Shown here: in pieces, positions 16,200 through 26,000 of the stretch
Layout: every line of letters begins with the position of its first letter
Position numbering within the stretch: position 1 is the stretch's first letter
Origin: Alloprevotella sp.
Lineage (GTDB): Bacteria; Bacteroidota; Bacteroidia; Bacteroidales; Bacteroidaceae
Assembly (NCBI GenBank): GCA_017477205.1
Contig: JAFUXE010000054.1
Coordinates: forward strand, 1-38,790
Reading direction: 5' to 3'
Length of the DNA: 38,790 nt
The notes under the pieces: generated by a model
Seen by the model: the letters and a program-made list of their open reading frames with translations, nothing else
The model's database searches: none
What the model was told of the DNA's origin: nothing
Program-made: the position numbers and the translations under genes

Positions 16200-17654
16200 A
16201 TGAACAAAAGAATCGTTTTTTTCTGCACGATCTTTCTGACCACAGTGTGCATGATGGCGCAGTCCAATCCGCCGGCAAATGCCACGAAAGAAACATGGTA
16301 TATCACCTGTCAGTTCACGTCGGGCGGTGAGTCCGAAGACGTCAGCGAGCCGATGGAAATTGCCTTCGACGGCGAGGATGTCTATTTCAACTTCCCCAAC
16401 CCAGTCACGGGAAACACATGGATGATGGGTACGCGCGACGGAGACACCGTGGAATTTGAGCGGGGACAGCTCGTGGGCACGTATGGCGGCTCGAAAATAT
16501 ACTACATGGGCTTGAACGAAAACGGTCTGTGCGACATTGCATTCACCTACAACGAGACTGCCGAGGCCTTCATCCTTGGCGACATGTGGCTGGCACTCAC
16601 CAACAGTCTGACGCAGACCACAGCGTTGGGTTACTTCTCCCCCGTCATTATCACGAAGACGTCACCGTCCGAGACCGGCGACGGTACAGCGTACACCATG
16701 ACCGGCAAGAACGTCAACCCCAACAATGAAGAGCAATATGAAGACCTCAGCGAAGACGTGACTGTCAGGTTTGAAGGTTCCGAGGTTTCCATTCAGGGAC
16801 TGAGTGCCTTTGATTCCAGTGTCACGCTGAAAGGCACGCTTGCCAACGGCATCGTTACGTGCACGACGCGCCAGTCTGCCGGCAGTTACAACAACACGCC
16901 GCTCTATTTCATCGGCTACGACGGTAGTGAGTGCGACATCACCTTCTCCTACGACGAGAGCACGGGCGTGCTGATAGCCGGACAGTATATCCTCTGCGTC
17001 ACGGAATCGGGCATCACCTACCAACTGCTGAAGGATATCCTGCTGGCTCCAAAGGGCAGCAGGACAGGCTCAACGCCCGAGGTAGTCACTCCGCCGGCCG
17101 GCTTGCAGACAAGCCCCTACATATTTACAGGCACACAGATGCTGACCGACGACGAAGGCAACTACACCGGATATGAAGAAGTGAAATACAACGTGCGCGT
17201 CGGTTTCTACAACAACACCGCAGTATATATCCAGGGGCTCTGCCGCTATCTCCCGGAAGCATGGGTGATGGGTACCATCGGTGAAGAGTTCCTGGGCGAC
17301 AAACCCATAACCTTTGTCGCAGGGCAATACTACGGGCTATACGGACTTTATCCGCTCTACATGGTGGCTCGCTACAACAACGGATTGACGGACATGGTAT
17401 ATAACTATGACCCCCAGACGCGTGAATTCACCAACGACGGCGGCTACTACCTCGTACTCAACGTCATGCCCGACCAGCCTGCACCCGTGGAGATGTTCGT
17501 ATATTCCACCATGAAGCCCGGCACCTACAACGGTATTGAAGACATCACGGCCCAGAACGATAGCGACGAGGCCTGCTATTCGCTTCAGGGCATCCGCGTA
17601 CGCAAACCTGCGAAAGGCATCTATATCTATCAAGGGAAGAAGATTATCCGATAA
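16200..17654 (+). CDS. secreted protein with three repeated beta-rich domains
   Basis: I do not recognise the family. The ATG at 16200 gives 484 residues with a clear Sec signal (MNKRIVFFCTIFLTTVCMMAQ). The mature part contains three related segments of about 120 residues (about 25-150, 165-285, 300-430). Each repeats a pattern of '(V/Y)xFxGxxVYIQGL', then 'W(V)MGT', a 'GQxxGxY' turn and a final 'D(I/M)xFxYD'. This looks like tandem lipocalin- or jelly-roll-like beta domains. The C-terminus CYSLQGIRVRKPAKGIYIY followed by QGKKIIR resembles a T9SS sorting tail. It is probably surface-exposed or secreted; substrate unknown. Confidence 0.75.
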   Translation: MNKRIVFFCTIFLTTVCMMAQSNPPANATKETWYITCQFTSGGESEDVSEPMEIAFDGEDVYFNFPNPVTGNTWMMGTRDGDTVEFERGQLVGTYGGSKIYYMGLNENGLCDIAFTYNETAEAFILGDMWLALTNSLTQTTALGYFSPVIITKTSPSETGDGTAYTMTGKNVNPNNEEQYEDLSEDVTVRFEGSEVSIQGLSAFDSSVTLKGTLANGIVTCTTRQSAGSYNNTPLYFIGYDGSECDITFSYDESTGVLIAGQYILCVTESGITYQLLKDILLAPKGSRTGSTPEVVTPPAGLQTSPYIFTGTQMLTDDEGNYTGYEEVKYNVRVGFYNNTAVYIQGLCRYLPEAWVMGTIGEEFLGDKPITFVAGQYYGLYGLYPLYMVARYNNGLTDMVYNYDPQTREFTNDGGYYLVLNVMPDQPAPVEMFVYSTMKPGTYNGIEDITAQNDSDEACYSLQGIRVRKPAKGIYIYQGKKIIR

Positions 17655-17667
17655 CAGGCGAAAATGC

Positions 17668-17697
17668 TTGCCGTGTATGCAGCTTTTTGTATGTTTG
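17668..17697 (+). promoter_or_regulatory. promoter of the small lipoprotein gene
   Basis: TTG at 17668-17670, a 19-bp gap, then TATGTTTG at 17690-17697. This is one of the best matches to the Bacteroidota promoter in the window; the ATG follows 72 bp later. Confidence 0.7.
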
Positions 17698-17769
17698 CAC
17701 ACAAAAACCTAAGGAAGAAGCCGAAAATCCTGAAATAGAGTAGGCACAAACAAAACAGTTTTTATCTAA

Positions 17770-18132
17770 ATGAAAAAAGTATTATTCTTGGCATTCGGTC
17801 TGTACTTCGGCATGATGCTCATGTCCTGCACGGATACGAAGAAGACCGAAGGTGGCGCAGAAAGTGCTGCTGCCGAAGAAGTTGATGCTGCTGCCGAAGA
17901 AGCCGTTCAGGCTTACGAGGCATGGCTCGTGAAGTACGACTCCTTGGCTACGAAGAGCCTCGCCGGTGAAAATGTTGGCAGTGCATTGGCGGACCTGAAC
18001 CTCAACGAAGGTATGGAAATCTCCGAAAAGCTCCTCGCCACGGAAAGCAAGCGCAATGCCGACCAGAAGGCTCGCGTAAAGGCAGTTGAGGAAAAGGCAG
18101 ATGAAATCAAAGCCAAGCTGATGGCTAACTAA
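17770..18132 (+). CDS. small lipoprotein, 120 aa, helical
   Basis: Not recognised by name. It has a lipoprotein signal with lipobox LMSC (Cys20), then an Ala/Glu-rich low-complexity stretch (about 26-50), and a long, probably coiled-coil helix to the end, rich in Lys, Glu and Ala (KAVEEKADEIKAKLMAN). The size, anchor and helix recall small murein-type or spacer lipoproteins, but this is only a resemblance. Its strong promoter and dedicated terminator suggest abundant expression. Confidence 0.75.
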   Translation: MKKVLFLAFGLYFGMMLMSCTDTKKTEGGAESAAAEEVDAAAEEAVQAYEAWLVKYDSLATKSLAGENVGSALADLNLNEGMEISEKLLATESKRNADQKARVKAVEEKADEIKAKLMAN

Positions 18133-18160
18133 CAGGCCGCAGCAAAACGGTACAAGAAAA

Positions 18161-18188
18161 GCCTCCGTCGCAAGTTCGCGGCGGAGGC
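18161..18188. terminator. bidirectional hairpin between the lipoprotein and symporter genes
   Basis: The stem GCCTCCGTCGC / GCGGCGGAGGC has one G-T pair and a six-base loop. It lies between two convergent genes, 28 bp after the lipoprotein stop. Confidence 0.7.
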
Positions 18189-18218
18189 TTCGTGTATGTT
18201 GTCAGACAGTCGTCTGTC

Positions 18219-19679
18219 TTAGATGACTCCCATCTGCCCGATGAAGTAGAGGAGCGTATAGCCCAGCACCATCGTGACAATACCCATCGTAAGACCTACC
18301 TTGAGCATCTCGTTCTGCTTCACGAGACCCGTGGAGAAGGCGATGGCATTCGGCGGCGTGGAAATGGGGAGACACATGGCGGAGCTGGCGGCGATGGCGA
18401 TGCCGATGAGCACCGTTGCCGTACCACCGATGCTTTCGAGCGCGCCGCCCATACCCTTGCAGACGGTGGCAAGGATGGGCACGAGCAGAGCTGCCGTTGC
18501 CGTGTTGCTGATGAAGTTGGAGAGGAAGTAGCAGATGAGGCCGGAAATGAGCAGGATGACGATTGGCGACCACTCTCCGAAAGGTATGCTCTCGATGGCG
18601 GCATCGGCAAGTCCGCTGCCGTTGAGGCCGAGGCCAAGGGCGAAGCCACCTGCTACCATCCAGATGACACTCCAGTCTATTTCAGCCAAGTCCTTACGCG
18701 TGATGACACCCGTCAGGGCGAAGATGCCCATCGGCACGAGAGCCACCGTATTGGAGTCGATGCCCGTGAGGTCAGAGGGGAGCACCCAGAGGAGGATTGT
18801 GAGGATGAACGTTCCGCTTACGACCCACATCTTCCAGCCTTCGTGAACGTGGCCTTCAATCTTCAGTTCGATGGTCTTCTGCGTAAAGGGATAGAACCAG
18901 AGTATGACACGCCAGGAAATGAACAGCAGAAGCATCACAAGCGGGAACATGAACATCATCCACTTGCCGAAGTCAATGCCCATGCCCATCTCCGTGAGCT
19001 GCTGCAGGGCGATGGCATTCGGCGGCGTGCCGATAGGCGTACCCATACCGCCCAGGTTAGCAGCGACAGGGATGGACATCGTCAGGGCGATACGTCCCTT
19101 ACCGTTGGCAGGAAGGGCAGCAAAGACGGGTGTGAGGAAGGTCAGCATCATAGCTGCCGTGGCCGTATTGCTGACGAACATGGAGAAGATACCCGTGATG
19201 AGCAGGAAACCCAGCAGGACGTTCTCGGACTTCTTGCCGAAGGGGCGGATGAGGTTGCGGGCCAGCAGCACGTCAAGGCCAAACTTCGAAGCTGCAATGG
19301 CGAGCGTGAAGCCGCCGAGGAACAGCATGATGACGGGGTCTGCGAAGGAGGCCATGATAGCTTTCGACTTCAGCAAGGTGCCGAAGGCGGCATCCGCCTC
19401 GTCACCCTTGAAGAAGGCCAGCGAGTTGTTGGAAACCGTGAGGCACATCGTCATGATGATGACCAGCGACGTGGCCCATGCCGGAATGGCCTCCGTGAGC
19501 CACGAAAGCGTGGCGAAGACGAAGATGGCGATGATGCGCTGCTGCACTACCGTCAGGCCTTCGATTCCGAAACTGTCCGTGGGAAGGTTCCAGACCACGA
19601 TGGTGGCGAGGAGCGTAAAGAGGAACGATAGTACGTTCTTCATGTTCATCGCTTTTGATTTTAATTCTTTTACTGCCAT
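18219..19679 (-). CDS. DASS-family sodium/dicarboxylate symporter (SLC13 type)
   Basis: An inner-membrane transporter of about a dozen helices, expected to import succinate or related C4-dicarboxylates, citrate or sulfate with Na+. The 486 residues match the family. Two SNTATAA motifs (one per inverted half, SNTATAAMM and SNTATAALLVP) and two copies of a 'P(I/N)G(T/S)PPNAIA' loop mark the Na+ and substrate sites. Possible starts are at 19679 (MAVKELKSK) and 19649 (MNMKNVLSF). The first is used here because a minus-strand TACTTTCG box lies about 40 bp upstream. In Prevotellaceae such carriers often handle fermentation acids; the substrate is not determined by sequence. Confidence 0.9.
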   Translation of the reverse strand: MAVKELKSKAMNMKNVLSFLFTLLATIVVWNLPTDSFGIEGLTVVQQRIIAIFVFATLSWLTEAIPAWATSLVIIMTMCLTVSNNSLAFFKGDEADAAFGTLLKSKAIMASFADPVIMLFLGGFTLAIAASKFGLDVLLARNLIRPFGKKSENVLLGFLLITGIFSMFVSNTATAAMMLTFLTPVFAALPANGKGRIALTMSIPVAANLGGMGTPIGTPPNAIALQQLTEMGMGIDFGKWMMFMFPLVMLLLFISWRVILWFYPFTQKTIELKIEGHVHEGWKMWVVSGTFILTILLWVLPSDLTGIDSNTVALVPMGIFALTGVITRKDLAEIDWSVIWMVAGGFALGLGLNGSGLADAAIESIPFGEWSPIVILLISGLICYFLSNFISNTATAALLVPILATVCKGMGGALESIGGTATVLIGIAIAASSAMCLPISTPPNAIAFSTGLVKQNEMLKVGLTMGIVTMVLGYTLLYFIGQMGVI

Positions 19680-19718
19680 TTTATATTACGTTTTTGGTTT
19701 TGTCTCTTAAACGGGCGC

Positions 19719-19726
19719 GAAAGTAC
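19719..19726 (-). promoter_or_regulatory. -7 box for the symporter gene
   Basis: On the minus strand the sequence reads TTGTACTTTCGC, with TACTTTCG as a variant -7 box. It lies opposite the promoter of the Omp28 gene, so the two transcripts diverge from the same 50 bp. Confidence 0.45.
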
Positions 19727-19734
19727 AATTTAAT

Positions 19735-19767
19735 TTTGGAATTAGTAGAGGAAATGCACTATCTTTG
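19735..19767 (+). promoter_or_regulatory. promoter of the Omp28-type gene
   Basis: TTTG at 19735-19738, a 21-bp gap, then TATCTTTG at 19760-19767. The ATG at 19797 follows 29 bp later. Confidence 0.7.
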
Positions 19768-19796
19768 CACCCAAAGTAACAAAAACATACCCTACG

Positions 19797-21638
19797 ATGC
19801 GAAAATTTTTATTGTCAGTTGCCATTTCTCTTGTCTCCTTTGCCGCCCTTTCGGCACAGACGCAGGAGCAACCCACATGGTGGGGATACTACACGCCCGG
19901 CATGAGTGTGAATGCCGTCGGCACAGGGTGGTCTGTGGTCTATGACGTCGCCGCCTTTATTCCCGGCGGGACATACTTTGCAAAAGGCGCCACCATCAGC
20001 GGGGTTCGCTTTTCCCTGCCCAACACGCAGAACGTGAAGGACGTATGCGTGTGGATGGCGAAGCGGCTTCCCACAAACGTTGCGCAGGCAGACATCGCAG
20101 TGAAAAGCCTTGCGAACAGCAGCCTGAAGCGCGGACAGACAAACGAAGTGCTTTTCGACGAGCCCTACACCGTCACCGACGGCGGTGTCTATGTGGGCTA
20201 TACACTGAACATCTCCACCGTCAATAACGACAACGACATCCGTCCCATCGCCTATACCGCCGACGTGCATGCACCGCACTCCCTGTATCTTCGCACGAGC
20301 GACGGACTGACGGAATGGGCGGACTACAGCGAAGACTTCGGCGCCCTTGCCATGCAGTTGCTTTTCACCAACGGCCTCACCCACAATGCGGTGGGCGCAC
20401 AGGGCAGTGAAGCTGTCTCCGCCTCCGTGAACGGAACGTCTGTTGTTCCCGTTACCTTGGTGAACTACAGCCCCGACGGTGTGACGTCCATTGACTACAC
20501 CGTCACCTCCGATGGCGTGAAGGGCGATGTGCAGCACTACACCCTCGAAGAACCCTTCACGGCCTATGGTCCTTTCCTCGCAAAGCTGCCCGTCAGCGTG
20601 GGCGACAAGATGGGTGAGGTGAAGAAGACCGTCACCGTCACTCACGTAAACGGCACGGAGAATACGGTTGCGGCAAAGGACGCTTCTACGGACATCACGC
20701 TGAACGTTCTGGGCGAAAGCCTTCCCAAGAAGGTCGTCATCGAGGAATTCAGCGGCACGTGGTGCCTTTGGTGTCCCATGGGAACGAAGGGCGTGGAGCT
20801 TTCGGAGGAGAAATTCGGCGACAAGGTTATTGCCATCGAAGTGCACGACCAGGATATCCTCTGGGACGAATCCCTCGGCTACGACCCGCTCATCGGTACG
20901 CTCATCGGACTTCCCGCCTGCTTCATCAATCGCGGACCTGAGCTTGACCCCTATTATGGTTCCGCAGGCGGAAAGTACTATGGTCTGGATGCCGACATTC
21001 AGGATGAGCTTGGCCGCACGGCAGAGGCCACGATAGACCTGACGGCAAGCTGGGACGGCGCGATGAACAAGATTGAAGCCGTTGCCGGCGTTCAGTTCCA
21101 GATAGATGCCAAGCAGTCCGACTATGCCTTGGGATATGTCGTGACCGCAGGGACGCTGACGGGCACGGGCAAGGACTGGGCACAGTCCAACGGACTCTCC
21201 GGCGACACTTCCCTTGACTACGACGATAACCTGCTGGAATTCATCAACGGGCCGAAGACAATAGCAAATGCCACCTTCCACAACGTGGCCGTAGCTGCGG
21301 CAGGCGTGGAAAGCGGCGTGAAAGGCAGCGTGAAGGCACCCATCGTGGCTGGTGAGCGGCAGGAACATACGCAGACGTTCGACCTGAGCGAGAACAAGAC
21401 CGTCCAGGACAAGTACGACCTAAGCGTCGTCGCCTTCCTCCTCAACACGAAGACCGGGCGCATTGTGAATGCGGAAAAGGTAAAGGTTGACAATCCCGAA
21501 GGTGTCGGTACGGCAGAGCTCCCGCAGGCGACGGAAGCCATCTTCAACATACAGGGACAGCGCCTTGTGCAAATGCAACGCGGCGTGAACATTCTGCGTG
21601 GTGCGGACGGCTCTGCAAGGAAGATTCTTGTTAAATAA
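19797..21638 (+). CDS. Omp28-related secreted thioredoxin-fold protein
   Basis: The 613 residues start with a Sec signal (MRKFLLSVAISLVSFAALSAQ). The central part contains the Omp28-like thioredoxin fold: VVIEEFSGTWCLWCPMG with Cys323 and Cys326 as a CxxC pair, followed by AIEVHDQDILWD. Upstream is a roughly 280-residue beta-rich region of the kind seen in adhesin-like outer-membrane proteins. The end (FNIQGQRLVQMQRGVNIL plus a Lys-rich tip) is a diverged version of the sorting tail seen in three other genes of the window. It is probably a surface protein; redox activity is possible but unproven. Confidence 0.85.
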   Translation: MRKFLLSVAISLVSFAALSAQTQEQPTWWGYYTPGMSVNAVGTGWSVVYDVAAFIPGGTYFAKGATISGVRFSLPNTQNVKDVCVWMAKRLPTNVAQADIAVKSLANSSLKRGQTNEVLFDEPYTVTDGGVYVGYTLNISTVNNDNDIRPIAYTADVHAPHSLYLRTSDGLTEWADYSEDFGALAMQLLFTNGLTHNAVGAQGSEAVSASVNGTSVVPVTLVNYSPDGVTSIDYTVTSDGVKGDVQHYTLEEPFTAYGPFLAKLPVSVGDKMGEVKKTVTVTHVNGTENTVAAKDASTDITLNVLGESLPKKVVIEEFSGTWCLWCPMGTKGVELSEEKFGDKVIAIEVHDQDILWDESLGYDPLIGTLIGLPACFINRGPELDPYYGSAGGKYYGLDADIQDELGRTAEATIDLTASWDGAMNKIEAVAGVQFQIDAKQSDYALGYVVTAGTLTGTGKDWAQSNGLSGDTSLDYDDNLLEFINGPKTIANATFHNVAVAAAGVESGVKGSVKAPIVAGERQEHTQTFDLSENKTVQDKYDLSVVAFLLNTKTGRIVNAEKVKVDNPEGVGTAELPQATEAIFNIQGQRLVQMQRGVNILRGADGSARKILVK

Positions 21639-21692
21639 TGTGTGCCGAAGTCCGATTAAAGTAGTAACTTCGCAGCCAAAATCGGAAGAATT

Positions 21693-22205
21693 ATGAAGAA
21701 AACACTTTTGACGGCTCTGTTCCTGGGCTGCTTCCTGCCCCTTGTACCGACGGCAGGCGCACAGGCCAGATACGGCTATCTCCACTACGACTCGCTCCTT
21801 GTCTCCATGCCTGAATACACGCAGGCGGTGGACGGCCTTTTGGGGCTGAAGGTGCAATACGAGGCCGAGGCCGAATACAACGAAATGACGTTCAAGCGTC
21901 TCTTTGCGGAGTTCCTGCAAGGACAGAAGGACTTTCCCCAGAACATCATGCTGAAGCGTCAGCGTGACTTGCAGGACGCGATGGAACGAGGCCTCGCCTA
22001 TCGCCACGAAGCCGACAGCATCCTGCGCGAGGCTGAGCGCGAGGTTTTGCGCCCCGTGCGCGAGAAGCTCTCCGAGGCCATCCTGCAGGTAGGACGTGAG
22101 CGCGGCTACGACTTCATCGTGGACCTTGACAGCACGGCCTTCCCTTTCCTGAACGACGACAGGGCTGAGGATGCGGCGCCCTACGTGAGGGAGAAGTTAC
22201 AATAG
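21693..22205 (+). CDS. OmpH/Skp-family periplasmic chaperone
   Basis: The 170-residue protein has a Sec signal (MKKTLLTALFLGCFLPL) followed by the typical Skp layout. A short beta-strand start (RYGYLHYDSLLVSMPEY) leads into a long helical hairpin with many Glu, Arg and Gln, and a return strand RGYDFIVDLDSTAFPFL. Skp holds unfolded outer-membrane proteins in the periplasm. It probably forms an operon with murI (gap 49 bp) and purL (gap 22 bp after murI). A weak TAACTTCG box at 21665 may be its own promoter. Confidence 0.87.
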   Translation: MKKTLLTALFLGCFLPLVPTAGAQARYGYLHYDSLLVSMPEYTQAVDGLLGLKVQYEAEAEYNEMTFKRLFAEFLQGQKDFPQNIMLKRQRDLQDAMERGLAYRHEADSILREAEREVLRPVREKLSEAILQVGRERGYDFIVDLDSTAFPFLNDDRAEDAAPYVREKLQ

Positions 22206-22254
22206 CAATTTTAGAACATACCCATAGAACCGACGAAAAGCAAATCCATACGGC

Positions 22255-23073
22255 ATGAAGATAGGAGTTTTTGACAGCGGATATGGTGGCCTCACCATCC
22301 TGAACGAGATACGCAGGAAACTTCCCCAATACGACTACATCTACCTGGGCGACAATGCCCGCGCGCCTTACGGCCCCCACAGCTATGAGGTGATATATCG
22401 CTACACGCTGGAATGTGTCACGGCGTTGCTGGAGCGCGACTGCGCCTTGGTGATACTGGCCTGCAACACGGCCTCCGCAAAGGCTCTGCGCACCATCCAG
22501 CAGAACGACCTTCCGCGTTTTGGTGCCGAACGGCGCGTGCTGGGCGTCATCCGTCCCACCGTGGAATGTGTGCCTGCGCTCACAAGGACGCATCACGTGG
22601 GTCTGCTTGCTACGCCGGGCACGGTGAACTCCGGCAGTTACACGATGGAACTCCACAACATCGACCCCCAGCTGCGCCTCACGGCTTTGGCCTGCCCTAT
22701 GTGGGTGCCGCTCGTGGAGTATGGCGAGCACAACAGTGCCGGTGCCGACTACTTCATCAAGAAGCGAATAGAGCAGTTGTTCAGTGTGGATCCGCAGATT
22801 GACACCATCATCCTTGGCTGTACGCACTATCCGCTCCTGATGCACAAGATTCGCCGCTACGTACCCGACGGCGTGCGCGTGGTGAGCCAGGGTAAGTATG
22901 TGGCAAGCAGCCTTGTTGACTACTTGCATCGCCACCCCGAAATGGAGAAGCGGCTCAGCAAGGATGGCCGTGCGCACTTCCTCACTACGGAGAGCGCCGA
23001 CAAGTTCAGTCGCGCGGCCAGCGTCTTCATGCCCGGAGCTTATGTGGAAGCAAAACAAATAGACCTGAACTAA
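22255..23073 (+). CDS. murI: glutamate racemase
   Basis: MurI makes D-glutamate for peptidoglycan in the cytoplasm. The 272 residues are of normal length and start KIGVFDSGYGGLTIL. The two catalytic cysteines are Cys70 in LACNTASAKAL and Cys189 in GCTHYPLL, and YLGDNARAPYG is also present. It follows ompH closely and precedes purL by 22 bp. Confidence 0.97.
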   Translation: MKIGVFDSGYGGLTILNEIRRKLPQYDYIYLGDNARAPYGPHSYEVIYRYTLECVTALLERDCALVILACNTASAKALRTIQQNDLPRFGAERRVLGVIRPTVECVPALTRTHHVGLLATPGTVNSGSYTMELHNIDPQLRLTALACPMWVPLVEYGEHNSAGADYFIKKRIEQLFSVDPQIDTIILGCTHYPLLMHKIRRYVPDGVRVVSQGKYVASSLVDYLHRHPEMEKRLSKDGRAHFLTTESADKFSRAASVFMPGAYVEAKQIDLN

Positions 23074-23095
23074 ACATACACACATATTATTATAT

Positions 23096-26000
23096 ATGAT
23101 TTCCTTTTTCAGAACCCCGCAGCAGAGCATCATCGCTACGCAGGCGGACCACGTCCTGACGCAGGACGAAGTGCAGAAACTTTGCTGGCTCTATGGCGGA
23201 GCCGGACTCCTTGAGGGCGACTCCGTGAAGGGGCGCTTCGTGGGGCCGCGCCGCGAGATGATAACGCCCTGGAGCACGAATGCCGTTGAGATTACGCAGA
23301 ACATGAATCTCAGCGGCATTTCGCGTATTGAAGAGTACTTCCCTTGTGAGGGCGACGACTTCGACCCCATGTTGCAGCGTCTCTACGACGGCCTCGACCA
23401 GGGCATCTTCACCGTCAGCATCACGCCGGACCCCATCCGCTACATCAGCGACCTCGAGGCCTACAACGAGCAGGAAGGCCTCGCCCTCTCGCCGGAGGAG
23501 ATTGCCTATCTCCACCGGGTGGAAGCGCAGCTCGGCCGTCAGCTGACGGACTCGGAGGTCTTCGGCTTCGCACAGATAAACTCCGAGCACTGCCGCCACA
23601 AAATCTTCGGGGGCACCTTCATCATTGACGGCAAGGAGATGCCGTCCTCCCTCTTCAACCTCATCAAGAAGACGACGCGTGAGCATCCGCACCATATCCT
23701 CTCGGCCTACAAGGACAACGTGGCGTTCAGCCAGGGGCCCGTCGTGGAGCAGTTCGCGCCGCGCCGCGCCGACACGAGCGACTTCTTTGAGACGCGCGAC
23801 GTGGAGAGCGTCATCTCCATCAAGGCCGAGACGCACAACGTCCCCACGACGGTGGAACCGTTCAACGGCGCTTCCACGGGTACGGGCGGCGAGATTCGCG
23901 ACCGCATGGGCGGCGGCGTCGGCTCCTGGCCCATTGCGGGCACGGCTGTCTATATGACCGCACCGCGCGACAGCAAACGTCCGTGGCTCTACCAGACGCC
24001 GGAGCAGATTCTCATTAAGGCCTCCAACGGTGCCAGCGACTTCGGCAACAAGTTCGGACAGCCCCTCATCGCGGGTTCTGTCCTCACCTTCGACCACGAG
24101 GAGAACGGCGAGCAGTACGGTTACGACAAGGTCATCATGCTGGCAGGCGGCGTGGGCTACGGCACGAAGCGCGACTGCCTGAAAGGTACGCCGCAGAAGG
24201 GCAACAAGGTGGTGGTCGTCGGTGGCGACAACTACCGCATCGGCCTGGGTGGCGGCTCTGTGAGCTCCGTGGAGACGGGACGCTACTCCAGCGGCATTGA
24301 GCTCAATGCCGTGCAGCGCGCCAACCCCGAGATGCAGAAGCGCGCCTACAACCTCATCCGCGCGCTCTGTGAGAGCGAGGAGAACCCCGTTGTCAGCATC
24401 CACGACCACGGCTCTGCCGGTCACGTGAACTGCCTCTCCGAACTTGTGGAGGAGTGCGGCGGCCGCATAGACATGTCTAAACTTCCCGTCGGTGACCCGA
24501 CGCTTTCCGCGAAGGAAATCATCGCCAACGAAAGCCAGGAGCGCATGGGACTGCTCATCGACGAGAAGCACATCGAGGACGTGCGCCGCATCGCCGAGCG
24601 CGAGCGCGCCCCGCTGTATGTCGTCGGCGAAACCACGGGCGACGCCCACTTCAGCTTCGAGCAGGCCGACGGCGAGCGTCCCTTCGACCTCGACGTGGCG
24701 CAGATGTTCGGTCATTCGCCCAAGACGGTGATGGTGGATGAGCACATCGTGCGGCAGTACAAGGACGTTCCGTCTGTTGCGACTGAGTCGCAACAAACAG
24801 GACAGGCTCTCCTTGCCGCCCTGCAGAAGGTGCTGCGTCTGGAGGCCGTGGCCTGCAAGGACTGGCTGACGAACAAGGTGGACCGCAGCGTGACGGGAAA
24901 GATTGCCCGCCAGCAGTGCGTGGGAGCCCTACAGCTGCCCCTTGCCGACTGCGGCGTTGTGGCTCTGGACTACAAGGGCGACAGCGGCATCGCCACCGCC
25001 CTTGGCCATGCCCCGCAGGCCGGACTTGCCAATCCCGCCGCAGGTAGCGTGCTCTCCGTGTCCGAAGCCCTGACGAACATCGTCTTCGCCCCCCTCGCAG
25101 AGGGACTTGACAGCGTATCGCTATCCGCCAACTGGATGTGGCCCTGCCGCGCCCAGAAGGGTGAGGACGCCCGCCTCTACGATGCCGTGCAGGCACTCAG
25201 CGACTTCTGCTGCTCCCTCGGCATCAACGTGCCGACGGGTAAGGACAGCCTCTCCATGACGCAGAAATACCCTGACGGCTCGAAGGTCATCGCCCCGGGC
25301 ACCGTCATCGTCAGTGCCGGCGGCGAGGTGAAGGACGTGCGCAAGGTCGTCACGCCCCACGTCAAGACCGGTATCGCTTCCTCCCTCTACCACATCGACT
25401 TCTCCCGCGACGCCCTGCGCCTTGGCGGCTCGGCCTACGCCCAGAGCCGGGGATTCGTGGGCAGCGACGTGCCGACGGTGAAGGACGCCGACTACTTCCG
25501 CCGCGCCTTCAACGCCGTGCAGGCACTCGTCCGCCGCGGCCTTGTCCTCGCCGGGCACGATGTCTCCGCCGGCGGCCTCGTCACCTGCCTGCTGGAGATG
25601 TGCTTCGCCAACGTAGAGGGCGGCCTTTCCGTCTCGCTTGAAGCCCCGTCACTCGTCACTTTCCTCTTCGCCGAGAATCCCGCCGTCGTCCTTCAGGTTG
25701 CAGATGCTGACAAGGCCGCTTTTCTCGCCGTCCTCGCCGAGGCAGGCGTGGAGGCCACGGAGATAGCCCGTCCCATCGCCGCGCGCGAGTTGCAGATAGA
25801 GGGGCAAGGCGTTCTTCCCATCAACGAACTCCGCGACGTGTGGTACAGCACCTCCCACGAGCTCGACACGAAGCAGAGCATGAACGGCTGTGCCGACCTC
25901 CGCTTCGCCAACTATAAGCAGCAGCCCTTGCGCTGGAAGCTCCCCGCTCCTGAGTCGTCACCCGTCGCCCGTCACTTGTCACCTGCTGAGTCTCCCGTCG

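Noticed and set aside
18192..19631. Long plus-strand ORF opposite the symporter gene
   Set aside because: It is charged, His/Asp/Glu-rich nonsense antisense to a clear membrane transporter.
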